From Corbicula japonica (lineage: Eukaryota > Mollusca > Bivalvia > Venerida > Cyrenidae): DNA of 64,000 nucleotides. The stretch's first letter is position 1; each line of letters begins with the position of its first letter. A program made the translations under genes and the position numbers. Location of the stretch: assembly GCA_038501625.1 (NCBI GenBank), contig JAZAYU010001057.1, positions 1-64,000 on the forward strand, read 5' to 3'. Shown one piece after another: positions 34,816 to 47,063 of this stretch. Under the pieces are notes generated by a model. The model did no database searches. It was not told the origin of the DNA and saw nothing but the letters and a program-made list of their open reading frames with translations.

Positions 34816-35373
34816 TGTATTTGGTTAAAATAACTAAAATATCAACGTAATATTTAGTATAAAATTAAAGAGTTCGGCATATCTAGGTCAAATCTATCAA
34901 AATTTAATATGGAAACGCATGGCTGCAAAACTAATTTAAGTCTGTAATAGAGATGCGTCGATAATACTGAGTTCGAGTTATACTGTGTCTGTTTCTGGTA
35001 CAGCAGAAAAGCTCTTCACTTAAAAAAAGTTTCTGATCTTGATTTACACTGTACTGTTTGCCCATGCCATAAAAGCGTATATAATACGGGAATGGTCAAG
35101 TATTTACAAATGCCTCTACGTATACCAATGTTTTGCCCTAATCCCAAACGTCTGCATTAGAAAAATCGTGTAAAAAGAGGTGCAGCTTATACATCATTGG
35201 TGATGGTACTTGCTTAAGTACTGTAAACTCCAATGAACACACTTGTCTTTGTGTTTCTATAGTAAGTAAAGCTTGGATATGGACTTTCGATTGTTTTGAG
35301 TCTGAAAATGCAAAAATCCGGCAACAATGTAAAATACAATGGACTTGATAGAATGTGTTTTGGTTGACATGGA

Positions 35374-35516
35374 CCAAAGATCATAAAACTAAAACAGGAG
35401 ACCAGTCTCAAATCTCAAGGATAAGACTAGCTGAAATGGCGACCAGTCAACATTCCAGACAATTAGATGCTTGAGATTTGAAACTGGTCTCCAATCTCAG
35501 TTTTTATGATCTTGGG
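35374..35516. mobile_element. Foldback MITE, about 40-bp arms (copy 1)
   Basis: Left arm aagatcataaaactaaaaca then ggagaccagtctcaaatctc; the right arm is its near-exact reverse complement ending atgatctt. The loop has tgaaatggcgaccagtc. Confidence 0.85.
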
Positions 35517-36393
35517 CATGACATTATTATGTTTGTGGGAAGGGGTTAATCATTAAGGGAACAGCAGTTTTGAATACCTAATTTTTGAAAAACATCTGTT
35601 TTTTACTCTTCAAACAAAAACTGTTCATACATGAATGCAATAAAATATTTAAAACATAAATTTCAGCTTTAAAAAGTCGACAATTACGTTTCTTTTGTTG
35701 ATAATTATGCCAAATTTCGAAGTATCATGATGTCCATAGATATGTAAATGGTTTCTGTGTTGAATAATTATATACATTCACTAGATGCTTTTTATTGAGA
35801 AGTAGCAATCATAAATATTTATTAACTATTGTATGCTAAAAAATAAAATACTTTTTCTCCTAGTCTAGTTTGTTTGTGTTCTAGCTTGTAGTTAAATCCT
35901 TTGTTAAATATTTTAAAACCAGTACAGGGGCTGGTTGTTTGAAACCTTTACAAAGGTCATTAGCTGGAAACTTAAAGGGTCCGGTGACATGTATGTGAAA
36001 CAAGTGCAGGTGTCAAAAATGGTTGCTTTTAATTTTGTACATTGGTCTGTTCTTTTAGACCAGTACATGTTTGATTGGTTAACTAGGATATAGGCCACTT
36101 GTTTGAACTGAGTGTAGTATAGGGGTTTGTTGTCTCAAACTTATGTCCAGCCTGTGTAAATGTTCACGTGAAAACAAAAGACTTTTGATAAATACCACGT
36201 TTTATTCGTCCTGCTGACTGAATAAAAACCATATTCATCCGTGAATTTACTATTTTTATCGACGCCTACCAAAATGGTTTCCATGAAAATCGGGAATTTT
36301 TGTATCTAACGTTTTTAGTGATGCTGTTTTAATTCATGCCATTACGGTTGCTGCTGTTAACAACGACGATAAATATGAAGAAGCAATTATCTG

Positions 36394-36425
36394 CAGATGA
36401 TGATGATGATGATGATGACGATGAC

Positions 36426-36459
<34 letters not shown>

Positions 36460-36460
36460 T
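36394..36460. repeat. (GAT)n microsatellite
   Basis: Pure GAT/GAC triplets; the long Asp, Met and His frames here are artefacts of it. Confidence 0.95.
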
Positions 36461-36719
36461 ATGGATACATAGGGCGAATCCAGATAGAATTGAGTTGGGA
36501 TTTCGGCCGAAAAGTTAAAACTTATCACTTCCCGTCAGTCTGTCCTAACCGAATAATCTTTCTTGCAATTTTGCATGCGAACCCTCACTCCATGTAAATA
36601 TGTGAATGAACGGGTACATTGAGATAGCTTGTTATTAATTTGAAAGATCGACGTATTGTTTTATATCGACTGTTTTCTTTTCGGTGTAATCTCAACAACA
36701 AAATATTACTGTAGTTGAA

Positions 36720-37860
36720 ATTTTTCGATTTCTTGATTTTTCACCAAACTTTCACAAGTCCCAGTCTTGAAAAAATGTGATGTTAACCAAATTAATTTTA
36801 GCTTCAAGAATTCTGACCGGCAGATGATCCGTTTCAAGCAGGTATCTTCCCGATCAAGAAACGATATCATATGACCTAGTTTTGAGGTCACTGATACTGA
36901 TATCCGTTCATGATATCCCAGTCATGCTCAAAGGTCCGTGTGGGGTGTTTGGAGGACCAGATTGAACTAGGTATTTTGGGTGGTCAGCAATACATTGTTT
37001 ATATGCAATTCTGATTGAGTGTGGGTAATTTTGAAACTTCATAATGTTTAGCGAAAATTTCAAAGGTTCTCTGTCATGAAAATTGTGATTTTGAGAAAAA
37101 ATTTCAGCATCAAGAATTCTCGCTGGAAGGTGAACCATTTTCAAGCTAGTGTCACTCCGATCACGAAAAGGTATCATATGTTTTGAGCTCATAAGTATCC
37201 CTAAACGATATCCCAGTCATGCATAATAGGTATGTGGGTGACTGGATGTCCAGATTAACATTTTTAGGGGTTAATAGGTAATTTTGGGTGGTCAATAGTG
37301 CAAATGCATTGTTTTAGGCAATTCTGAGTGAGTTTTAGCAGGTTTGAAGTTTCATGAATTTTCGCGAAAATTTCAGCGTCAAGAATTCTGGCCGGGAGGT
37401 GTACCATTTTCAAGCTAGTATCACATCGATCACGAAAAGGTTCATATGACCTAGTTTTGAGCTCATACCTATCCCTTTATGATATCCCAATCATGATTTG
37501 TTGATGGGTGGGGGTGTTTGAATTTCAGATAAACAATTTCATGGGTTAAAAGGTACCTTCGGGTGGTCATCGGTGCATATGCATTGTTCTGTGCAATTAT
37601 GAGTGAGTTTGGGCAGGTTTGAAGTTTCATGACTTCGCAAAACTTTCACAGGTCCGGGATCATAAAAAAGCGATTTTCAATAAAATCTCGGCATGAAGAA
37701 CTCTTGTCGGTAGGCGACCCATTTAAAAGCTAGTGTCATCCCGATCACGAAACGTACGAATCATACGACCTAGTTTTGAGCTCAATAATATCCCTATATG
37801 ATATCTCAGACATGCTTTGTGGATAAGTGGACTCCGGACTAATTGTAACAAGATCAGTGC
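36720..37860. repeat. Tandem repeat, about 270-310-bp unit, 4 copies
   Basis: The phrases gatatcccagtcatgc (36913, 37207, 37480, 37801) and 'gatcacgaaaaggtatcata' (36855, 37161, 37434, 37746) recur in the same order. Non-coding. Positions 37986-39230 hold nothing recognisable apart from a GC-rich patch at 38985-39035. Confidence 0.75.
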
Positions 37861-37985
37861 CCAAGGTTATAAAACTGAGCATGGAAACCAGTCTCAAATC
37901 TGAAGCATCTGATCGGCTGAAATGGCGACCAGTCAGGTCCTTGAGATTTAAGACTGGTTTCCAAACTCAGTTTTATTAGCCTTTA
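37861..37985. mobile_element. Foldback MITE (copy 2)
   Basis: Same family as 35374: ttataaaactgagcatggaa, accagtctcaaatct and the inverted right arm agactggtttccaaactcag. A single-arm relative is at about 41622-41700. Confidence 0.8.
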
Positions 37986-39482
37986 TCGAAGATAACAAAA
38001 TATGCATTAGTATTTATGCCATATCCATTGTTTATGTGTGGGGCAAGTCTGCGCACCTATCATAAAAGCTTAAAAGTTGTGTAAAACACATTCAGTAGCT
38101 AAAGACAGGTAACTATTAGAAAAAAACTGTAGCCATTCTGGAATTGTTTTTTATGTCATTTATGTGCATGCATATGCTTATAAGGCTTTGAAAAAATGTC
38201 ATACTGAAATCACACGCATGTTTACATGACATAAAAAATGTTGCCCGACTCTGCTCGTGCCTATGTTGACTGTCAATCTTCTTTTTATATAAAATTGTTT
38301 CACAACTTTCCCAAGCTGAATACTTTTGCAAAGAATATTGCCTGAAAGGTCATTATAAATATCAATCATTTATTTGGGTCATAAAATGTCAAAATGAGGA
38401 GGTTTTGGAGTGAGAAGTAATATATAGAAAAATTATTTGATGATTTTGTTACTTTAGAGTAGAAATTAACTTAATAAAAGACAGTTTCTAGCAAGATTCG
38501 CCCATCAAAATTTTCAAAAATTGCCTTATTTCCTAGCAAAGATCACGGTTTACAGCGGGTTCTTATGAAATCAGAGTTTTGTAAATATGCAATCAGGTGC
38601 GTAGAATTGGGCAATGCGCAGACTTACACGACATCACTGTACTGAATGTTCCTCATAAAATTATGCTATTTTTTTAATATTATGAAATATTAAGCGCTTT
38701 CTTGTACCGATAATGGTCTTTGAATTGTTTTGTTTCGCGCTACTTATTTTGCTACATTTAACTGCGATTAGCTACTAACTTAACCGTGGCTTTAAATAAC
38801 ACCTTGAGGCACGCCCGCGACACCTCACCGTTTCCATGACGTTGACACTTGACTGTGAATTAGCTAAGTCGATAACGGTATTCATTTAAAAATGTTAAGG
38901 CAAGATTTTACAGTTTATGGCATTGCATAATCGCCAAAGAATCTTTTTTGGAGCCTAGGCCTCCGACTTGCCGAAATATTGGGGCCGCGGCGGCGGCTTC
39001 TGCACCTCCACGGCCCCAGCTCCTACTCGCGTGTGGAGGTGTTGGGATGATATGATTGAACAGTTTTTAGGCTTGCCTACAATCTGAACTGGAAATCGAA
39101 AAGTCACATCCTACGGCGACACGCACGTTTCTTGTTTATAATTGTGCCCCCAGGAGTATGCAAGTTAGCTGGATTCTGAAACCACAAGATCTGACGAAAA
39201 GTTTATACAGACGTTGCAAGTACAAAGTAACCGTATTGCTACCTTAGAAATATTTTATAACGAAGTTATTTCAGTTAGAATGTCATATTTTTCTCTAAAA
39301 TTTCGACCGTTTTGAATTAAAATTACGTAAGAATTAGAAAACTTGGCTCTACACCCATTTTGTTAATTTCTTAATCTTAATTTCTTGAGATTTCTTCAAA
39401 GTTCTTTAAAATTCTTTGCATTTTCTCTCATGGCTACATTTTATATTGAAATCATTTCAAATAGATTTCATGAAAAAATAAC

Positions 39483-39655
39483 TACTACAGTAAAATAACC
39501 CGTTACCCATGTCGTGCAGTGATGATAACGTATATCAGGGCTATCCGATCAACCTCTTTTTTGGGGTTGTCCCGGTTAGCACAGTTGGTTGCGTCGTCGG
39601 AATTGCAGGGCTAGGCGCTGTTGCCATGACGATGCGGGTTCGCTCCCAAGCAGAG
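39483..39655 (+). mobile_element. tRNA-derived SINE with A and B boxes
   Basis: TAGCACAGTTGG (39574-39585) fits the RNA polymerase III A box and GGTTCGCTCC (about 39637-39646) the B box, with tRNA-like spacing. The homology with 11465-11640 includes about 85 bases before the A box, so the tRNA part is internal to a larger unit. Confidence 0.7.
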
Positions 39656-39664
39656 GCATTATCA

Positions 39665-40200
39665 TTATTAGAAATATTATATAATGAAGTAATTTTAGTT
39701 AGAATGATCATAAAAACACCACCTAAACATTTTGTTAAGGAGCTTAATCAGTTGATGTTTTTGAATTCTAATGGGACTCAAAACCTGATAAAAAAACAAC
39801 AAGAAATATAATTATTAAATCAAAATACAAAAATGGTGTTTTAGGTATAACTGATATTGAATCATACATAACTTCGTGAAAGCCAGTTGGGTTAAAAGAT
39901 TATTGTTACAATAACAATCCAATGCAAAATGGCACTCAGCTTACCAGTACACGAACTGAATATAAAAAAGGAATACTCACCCCTTTTTTTATTGAACTGT
40001 TTATCAAGTCACGCATATCAACTAAAATTTGAAAATGTTTTGTTTTTTAGACATCGTAACCTTATGGTGTACTTACAAATGTAACATTTTGAATCTTAAC
40101 TCAATAACATCAAAGAACAAATAATGTGGAACAACTCGTTACTAACAGACCATAACGGGAACCCACTGTTTAATAAACGCTGGTTGGACATTACCAAATA
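39665..40200 (+). pseudogene. LINE reverse-transcriptase 3' fragment
   Basis: Frame-shifted remnants PPKHFVKELNQLM, FLNSNGTQ, GITDIESYI, ASWVKRLL and ILTPF correspond in order to the post-RT region of L1/Tx1-like LINEs (compare [11 protein letters not shown] and ACWVKRLL at 23960-24030). A diverged duplicate of its first 45 bases lies at 39240-39286. Confidence 0.65.
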
Positions 40201-40288
40201 ATTTGTACCTCAATAAATGTAAGTTAAACACATCATCTTAGCGAAATACTTTATATTTAACATTAAATATACAAACACTATACCATCA

Positions 40289-40289
<1 letters not shown>

Positions 40290-40344
<55 letters not shown>
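40290..40344. repeat. (TC)n microsatellite
   Basis: About 27 uninterrupted CT dinucleotides. Confidence 0.95.
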
Positions 40345-40349
<5 letters not shown>

Positions 40350-40689
40350 ATGTCCTATCTTTCTCCTTCTTATTGATATTCCTTTTAAACATCTTTGATT
40401 AAACAGTGCATCTAGCTATACTTTATATACGGTATCATATAACAGAAAAGATAACCTGTTTATGTACTGACAGTTCATAAATAACTTTTATCTAATTGAA
40501 TGTATTTTTGTTGAATATATTATCTTTTAAAGATGAAAAAAATATTTGAATGAGAAAAAAGTCTGAAAGAAATCCTTCGGTAAATAAATGATGTCACAAA
40601 ATTTAGAGGACGTACGGTCATACGGAAGAGTGCACTCTACCTCCCACTTCGTTGTGGCATAAAAATATTATAAAAATAGCAAAATTCTC

Positions 40690-41455
40690 AATACTCGGAA
40701 AAGATATACAGTCAACAAAAGTTCTAATTGGTCACTCTTTGTCCGTAATTTTTTATTAGAACGACATTGTATCACTCTTTATTTATGATAATATGCCAAC
40801 AACCGTCTCCAAGTTAAGCTTTAATCTTGTCATAATTGACCTTGGAACAGTTTGGCGAGAATTATCCTTAATATAATATATAAGATATACACTCAACCAA
40901 CGTTCTAATTGGTCATTAATTGTAAATGTTTAAAATGTATGCTAGTTTCGTTTCTTCCCTACGTCAAGGAGGTTGTAGAGAAAACTGTTTTGTCTTGAAA
41001 TCAATTAATTAATGTCTTTTTAATCTTTATTGATTGTTTTCTAAAATGAATCCAATACCATATACTTACACCGTTGTGTCAAACTAAGAACAGTCTATAA
41101 TTAAAAGGGACGTAATTTTAAAATTGGATACTTTGAAAGGGGTTTATTTAAACAAATGTGCTATTGATTAATCATGTTTTCTGTTTTTCCTACTAATGGG
41201 GGTCCTATTGAAATAAAACTAGGAATTAAGACCAAATTTCTTTGAGCTTGACCTTTATATGCAAGAAATGCATTTTTAGCAAAATAAAGAATAACTCTTG
41301 TCAAACTGTTTCAAGATCAATTATTACAAGATTAAAGCTTAAGTTGGAGACTGCTGTTGGCATATGATTATAAATAAATAGTGAATTCAATGTCTTTCTA
41401 ATAAAAAATTACGGACAAAAAGTGGCGGTTTAGAACTTTTGAGTAGTGTAGTTTT
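40690..41455. mobile_element. Large foldback with about 180-bp arms
   Basis: The left arm (about 40700-40895: ccgtctccaagttaagcttt, aatcttgt, aacagttt) is the reverse complement of the right arm (about 41275-41450: aaactgttt, acaagattaaagcttaagtt, ggagactg). The 380-base spacer contains the dispersed repeat also seen at 20885. Confidence 0.75.
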
Positions 41456-41513
41456 CAACTAGCAATAACCACGCCTCGGATGAACCTCATTGGCTATGGT
41501 ACCGCCACTGCGC
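41447..41513. repeat. 67-bp direct repeat, copy 1 (copy 2 at 41977-42050)
   Basis: agttttcaactagcaataac then cacgcctcgga, ggtaccgcc and ctgcgca occur twice, about 530 bp apart, with few differences. Confidence 0.8.
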
Positions 41514-42221
41514 AATAAATGCACTAAAAGTCTTGTAATTAAAAATAATTACGCAACAAAACTTCAAGCACTGTATTAGTCGCGTAAACATCAATTTATA
41601 AACCGCATTTTGGCGAAATAACGGCCCAAGATTATTAAACTGAGAAAAGAGACAAGTCTCAAATCTCAGAGGTCTGATTGGTTGAAATGTGTTCACGTTT
41701 AAAAGAAGTCCGTCTGAGAGTTAATGAGGAGTGGATGTCACAAGATTTGAAGGACTTAAGTACGGACGGACGGAAATACGGACGAGTCCACTTTCGACAT
41801 CTTCATTGTTCAAAAAATTTAAATCACCATCCGAGAAATACGTGGTCCGGACCATAACTTTTAAAATATGTTTCAGCTCAGCTGCGGAGATGCCTTTCTT
41901 ACAGTGTGTGTAGTCCCCGTAAGGACGTTCATAAATTGCGCTCGCCGCCCATATTTCAGGGCGTCGGCGCAGGGTATTGGGTATAGTTTTCAACTAGCAA
42001 TAACCACGCCTCGGATAGACCTCATTGTCTATGGTACCGCCTCTGCGCAAAGCTGAATTTTATGCTGTTTATATCATTACAATAAAATAACAATTTAACC
42101 ATCCAAACAATTTTTTCATCTTCTTTTCTCACTATAAATGTAATTACATTTAGTTTTCTATTTGTTACCAAAATGATCAAATTGTGTACTGTGTATCAAT
42201 TAAGAAATATTAGAAACCATT

Positions 42222-42300
42222 TTTTTTTTCGTTTCGGGCCCCAGTTACGGGTAACCCCATTTATTGATCAAGCGAATCGACATATAACAGCATCTTATAA
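42222..42300 (-). mobile_element. LINE 3'-terminal fragment
   Basis: Read on the minus strand, ggggttacccgtaactgggg followed by cccgaaacgaaaaaa matches the extreme 3' end of the LINE at 25335-25384. Extremely 5'-truncated copy. Confidence 0.55.
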
Positions 42301-42399
42301 TGTGGATTACAGATATGTACAAGACATAAATTTTAGCGTTATGGTTCGGTGGCAACCAGATAAATGATTTCATTATCATAACTATGGTAAATACCCCTA

Positions 42400-43360
42400 A
42401 GATTCTGGCCTGAAAACGAGTTTTTTATGTAACAAAAAGAGAAAACGCAATTAAAAGTTAAACAAAAATGTATGGGCACCAAATGCGCCATACGATCTGC
42501 TTTATATTTTTGGCTGCTGAAACTTCGTTTGGTTTTGTTTCAAAGTTACTTGTGGTGATTTTGGAAAAAAGTTTTATATAAAATTAGTTTATACAAGATT
42601 TTTTTTCATACATGAAGAGTCTCAGAATTGCGTCGGGGAAACAGGTATTAAGATCAATTCTCTGTAAGCACCAAAAAAGTGTTGCCACTCATAGTCACAG
42701 ATTTTTGTCATTTTGCATGTGCAGGCACATAACAATGAGTTATGCATAAAATGATAAAAGTTTCATCTCTAACCCTATTAGTTGCCATGGAAACGGCAAC
42801 ATATTTTCCAAAAAATGTAACTTTAAGCAAAAATGAGGGTTGCTGCATCGTTGTTTAAAACTTAAAAAATTAAAAGGTGAGAAACAAAAAATGATATTAC
42901 AGAATGAAAAAGTTATGAATATAGTTAAAAATGAACAAAACATATAATCCAAAAATGTTTGTTTTATTCCGTATTTTGTAAATGAATACATAAATTGGAT
43001 GCATTTTTTATCAGACAGAGGTCGTTTTTTACGTAAGATATAATGTTACTGCAGCATTTTCATACCATTTGGTCATATTTTATGGAGAGAGGACATTTTA
43101 TATTGTATAAATATGAAAAAATCTTTTTGGGGCTTTCATAAACTGTTAGACTATCCCAGCACAAATTTGAGTAATTTTGGTAATTTTGGTGGTTTGGTAC
43201 CCACAGAGTTACTTCCCTTTAGAATTTTCACAGAGAAGAATATTCAAAATGGCGGCAAATAGAAATAATGGAATTTCAGATTTGACCAAAAGTAATTATT
43301 TACAAAGACAGAAACTGATTGGTCAACATCTACAATAAATAATTAATTACCCAAATGAAT
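42400..43360. repeat. Dispersed sequence related to 52080-52920 (inverted)
   Basis: Shares the words ctttttggggctttcata, gttgccatggaaac and several AT-rich stretches in opposite orientation with 52080-52920. Diverged. 43360-44500 shows nothing recognisable. Confidence 0.4.
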
Positions 43361-44526
43361 GGCTATGATTTCATGCATCCATAAATGTTGACACCTCATG
43401 GTTTGAACAAAAACACAGACCGAAGACCAATTCTGATGCGTTGTTGAAAAGCTCCAGAGAAATCCCTTTTGACAGATCTATCTCAAGATTTTTATGGTTA
43501 TGCATCGGGAATAGCTTTGCGAGGTAAGTAAAAAAGTAAAGATGATTAATAATATGAATTAGGCTATGCCTAGTTGCGGCAAAAGCCTTAAATGCCATTA
43601 AAAAAATAATAAATTGCTTGTAAACAAAGCCAGTTTTTAGATTTAGAGCTGCAGATTTTCAGATTTGGGGTCAATTTTGAGATCGATGTCCATAAATCCA
43701 AAAAAAATGGGGAGGGGTAGGAGGTAGACAATTTCTGAGAAACGGCTTGCAAAAAGATACAATTCTCTAAAATCGGAAGATTAGAAATTTATATAATAAA
43801 ATGGAAATTGCTCTTTTAAAAGACACAGAAAGGATTAAAGAAATAGACAGAGGTGTTGTCAATAAATTTAATTTTAAGTGGTTAGAAGTCAAAGTGGACT
43901 AAATCTATTCTTATCGAAGTTGATTACGTTACGCTTGCTTCTCTTGGTCTGGTGTTCTGCAAACTTTGCAAAAAAGAAATGTTGTTTTTAGACAAAAAGC
44001 TTTTTGCTTTTAAACAAGTTCACATACTTGTTATGCATACATATATCTTGTTTTCTAGACAGAGATTAAAAAGGAATAAATATTACTGTAAGAGAATTTT
44101 TCATTTGTATATCAATAAATAGAAGATGATGATACTCTCAATGAGAAAAAAAACAACAGGAGATTGGGTTCTAAGCCCACCAAAACAGCTAGAAACCAGG
44201 AGCTTCCGGGGGCTAACGCGGCCCCCTTGATCCCCGGTGCATAGTCCTCTTTTTTCACAATTTGCTGTTGGCAGCCCTGTAGATAACTGATTCAACAAAA
44301 AATACTGGTAATTTCTGTGCGCAAAGTTTACCTTAATGAACATGAGTTCTAACTACTTATTTATTATATAACAACATTTTAGTTACAAACATAATTTTAC
44401 CAATTGGATTTTACATGGATTAATCACAATAATAAAAATAGTTAATTTGCTTAAATCATATGTACATTATCTGGCATGAACATTTTCTCTTTACAAGCTA
44501 ATGGAGAACTTTGCAAGCAAATGAAC

Positions 44527-44600
44527 TAGTCTGGTACCCGTCGTACTATCAAACAGTACGGGTGATAACATAGTGTTAGGGGCAGGTAATCCAGACTAGC
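44527..44600. repeat. Small inverted-repeat element
   Basis: actagtctgg and ccagactag bracket about 74 bases with an inner cgtactatcaaacagtacgg stem. Confidence 0.6.
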
Positions 44601-44849
44601 AAATGAACAAGAAAAATATGAAAATATTGGAGGCTTGGTTTCATTGAGCCTGTTCATGTGCACTGATGAATGTTATACAGTGTGACTTTTAGTTATTTCA
44701 GCCTATTTACACACATTAGTTCAATTCAAACTTTATTTATTTTCAGAGCTAACAACACTGAACAGTAACCACCATGTTATTTTATAGTTCTTTACAAGTT
44801 TTGTGATCAGTTTGTCATACAGTTGTTTTCATTTCATACCAAAAAATGA

Positions 44850-44910
44850 AAAATGCATATCAGGAATGGCCACATCCAGCATACACAGCCTCCCCACACA
44901 GCCAAAGAGT
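44850..44910 (-). mobile_element. Retroelement terminal fragment (copy F)
   Basis: aaatgcatatcaggaatggc then cacatccagcatacacagcc tccccaca: the last about 60 bases of the retroelement UTR on the minus strand. 44911-46580 holds nothing else recognisable. Confidence 0.6.
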
Positions 44911-46577
44911 GTTTGCATGATGGAGCCTCTACTAGAAATATGACAAGGAATTCTGATCTCTGTATTTAGGCATTAAATTTTTTTTTAAATTTGACTCTCA
45001 AATATGTTTAAGCTTTTCCCAAAATTAATTTGCTAAATGATGATGAAAGAAGCGCAATAGAGATAGATGAGTTTTTTCAGATTTATTAACCTTTTTTCCA
45101 AACACCATTTTCCTACAGTCATTTTGCATTAACAGGCAGTTGGAGAATATTAACAAAATCCCATGTTGTCAGTTATCATGACAACAATAAGCAAGATCAT
45201 CTATAAATGATTTTATAGAGGTGTGTTCTCAACACGACGTGTAGCTGATTGATCACATGATATTGTGTTGATCTTATGGGAAAAGTTTGCACTTCTCATT
45301 TTGAACATCTCAGTATGATTGCCGATCTTTTCTGTATAGGTCTTCCTGCAACTACTTCTCTAGTGATCTTGCTGATTTATGTTTGATGTAATGTTCAGAG
45401 AGACCTCTTCAAGAGAATTTTATCTTTGCAAAATAATCCTTTTTTTCAAGTTCTATATTATGTTTATGCCCTTGCATGTCACACATGTGATCTGCGTGTT
45501 AAGGTTAGAATTACAAAATTATCCACTTGTATTTGTATTTTTATCGTTCTTTAATGAGAAAAGTTGCATATTTCACTTTTTTGTGTGGGTTATGTCATCC
45601 TTTAATTATTTTGATCCTAGAGTGATTGAAATTAGAAAATTCTAATACGCAAAACAATGGCTGTACTGCATACTTTTTTATTGGCTATGCAGAGATTTTG
45701 ATTTCTTATTGACTTTGTCTGACATGAATATTTTAATTTGTAGTGCTGAAAGGCCAGATAATATCAATGATATGAAGGTCATACACTCCCCCATACAGAG
45801 ATGGCAAGTAATTGAACAGAAAATCTTCCAAAAAATATATAATAGTCTCAAAGGTTGGGAAAATAAAGCCTGTCTTCTTTAACTTTGGTGAAGCTGCATA
45901 ATTTGTATATTTGTGAATAATACACATAAATTTGAGTAATAACTGTGATACAGAAAGGAATCTTTGAAATCACAGGAAAAAACACACACATGAAAATAGA
46001 CTATTTGATTTAGTCTATCAATGGACTGGAAATGCATTTAAATGTGTATGCCTTCAGGGACTGTAAATGTAAATTACTGTCTGTGCCATTAAGCCAGACA
46101 CAAAAGTCAAAACAAATGTGTATACATCCCAAATGATAAGCAGTACAGATATATACTAAAAAGATTTCGATGTACAAAGCTGTCTGGGAGTCTATCCAAT
46201 GATAAAGACTGTGTGATAGTCTTCCAGAATCTAGTTTTTAGCTGAAACCCAACTCTCCACAGTGGAGATTAGAAGCTGACGGCGTGAATGTTTGGGTGTG
46301 CAGGCATTCGTTTTGGAATTGAAAAACTGTGAACCAAGAAAACTACTTTATTGTAAGACAATTTAATTGTATAAACTTCAAGGTTTTTTAAGATGGGCAT
46401 TGAAAATAATTATCTTCTAGATAAATTTAAATTTTCGTTTAAATATCTTAAAAAAAGATTTCAACTTCCGGCCCAATGGCCGCCAAAAAAGGACACGGGT
46501 TTATACCCCTCTAACATTGTCTAAACAATAATTACATACGATTTTTGAATAAATTTGATTGTTTTTAAATAAAAATA

Positions 46578-46652
46578 CGTGTAACCTATAAGCGGCAACG
46601 CCCGGGCGCTTCGCGCCCGGGCTTTTGCCGTAAAATAAGGGTTACATGTGTA
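46578..46652. repeat. GC-rich foldback
   Basis: tgtaaccta-aagcggcaacg and gccgtaaaataagggttaca arms surround cgcccgggcgcttcgcgcccgggc, a near-perfect hairpin in AT-rich surroundings. Confidence 0.8.
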
Positions 46653-46967
46653 ACAGGGTCAGTAATGTTTTTATCATACCAGGGAACACTGGACCTTTTA
46701 CTTATACCTGGTCAGGGATTTCAGTACTCCAAATATTTATAAGGGACGCATGCTTTTTTATCTTTAACATTTAATATTTTGACATTTTATAATTTTCATT
46801 TATTGGCATAAAAAATGTTAAATAAGCATTTTCAATGTCATATTAATAGGACTTGGATTTCAGTAGCTTTTGAAAACCAAGGTTCATCTTTCCCTGTTGA
46901 TAATTTTTTTTGTGTCATACTCAGTTTGTAAGGAGTCATAGCAGTGGTTTTTTTTTCTCTTTTGCAG

Positions 46968-47063
46968 CCCTTTGGACATGTTGGAGGTGGAAAATTGCAA
47001 CGCGAACAAAGGAAAGGGGGAATATTTGGAAGATACTTGCATCCTGTCAACATACATAACAAA
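46968..47063 (+). CDS. Candidate exon of an unidentified gene
   Basis: Acceptor TTTTGCAG after a long T tract ends at 46967. Read in phase 0 it gives PFGHVGGGKLQREQRKGGIF then GRYLHPVNIHNK, with a weak donor AAA|GTATTT at 47064. Phase 0 at its end fits the next candidate exon. No family recognised. The phrase YLHPV recalls the receptor tail repeats, but that may be chance. A second frame is also open across it. Confidence 0.35.

Noticed and set aside
36334..36597. Poly-Asp, poly-Met and poly-His frames
   Set aside because: Translations of a GAT microsatellite.
39574..39646. Functional tRNA gene
   Set aside because: A and B boxes are present but no cloverleaf arms or anticodon stem can be drawn; SINE-like.
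40210..40392. Glu-Arg repeat frame
   Set aside because: Translation of the (TC)n run.
42173..42367. 64-codon frame
   Set aside because: Overlaps a LINE 3' tail fragment; no recognisable protein.
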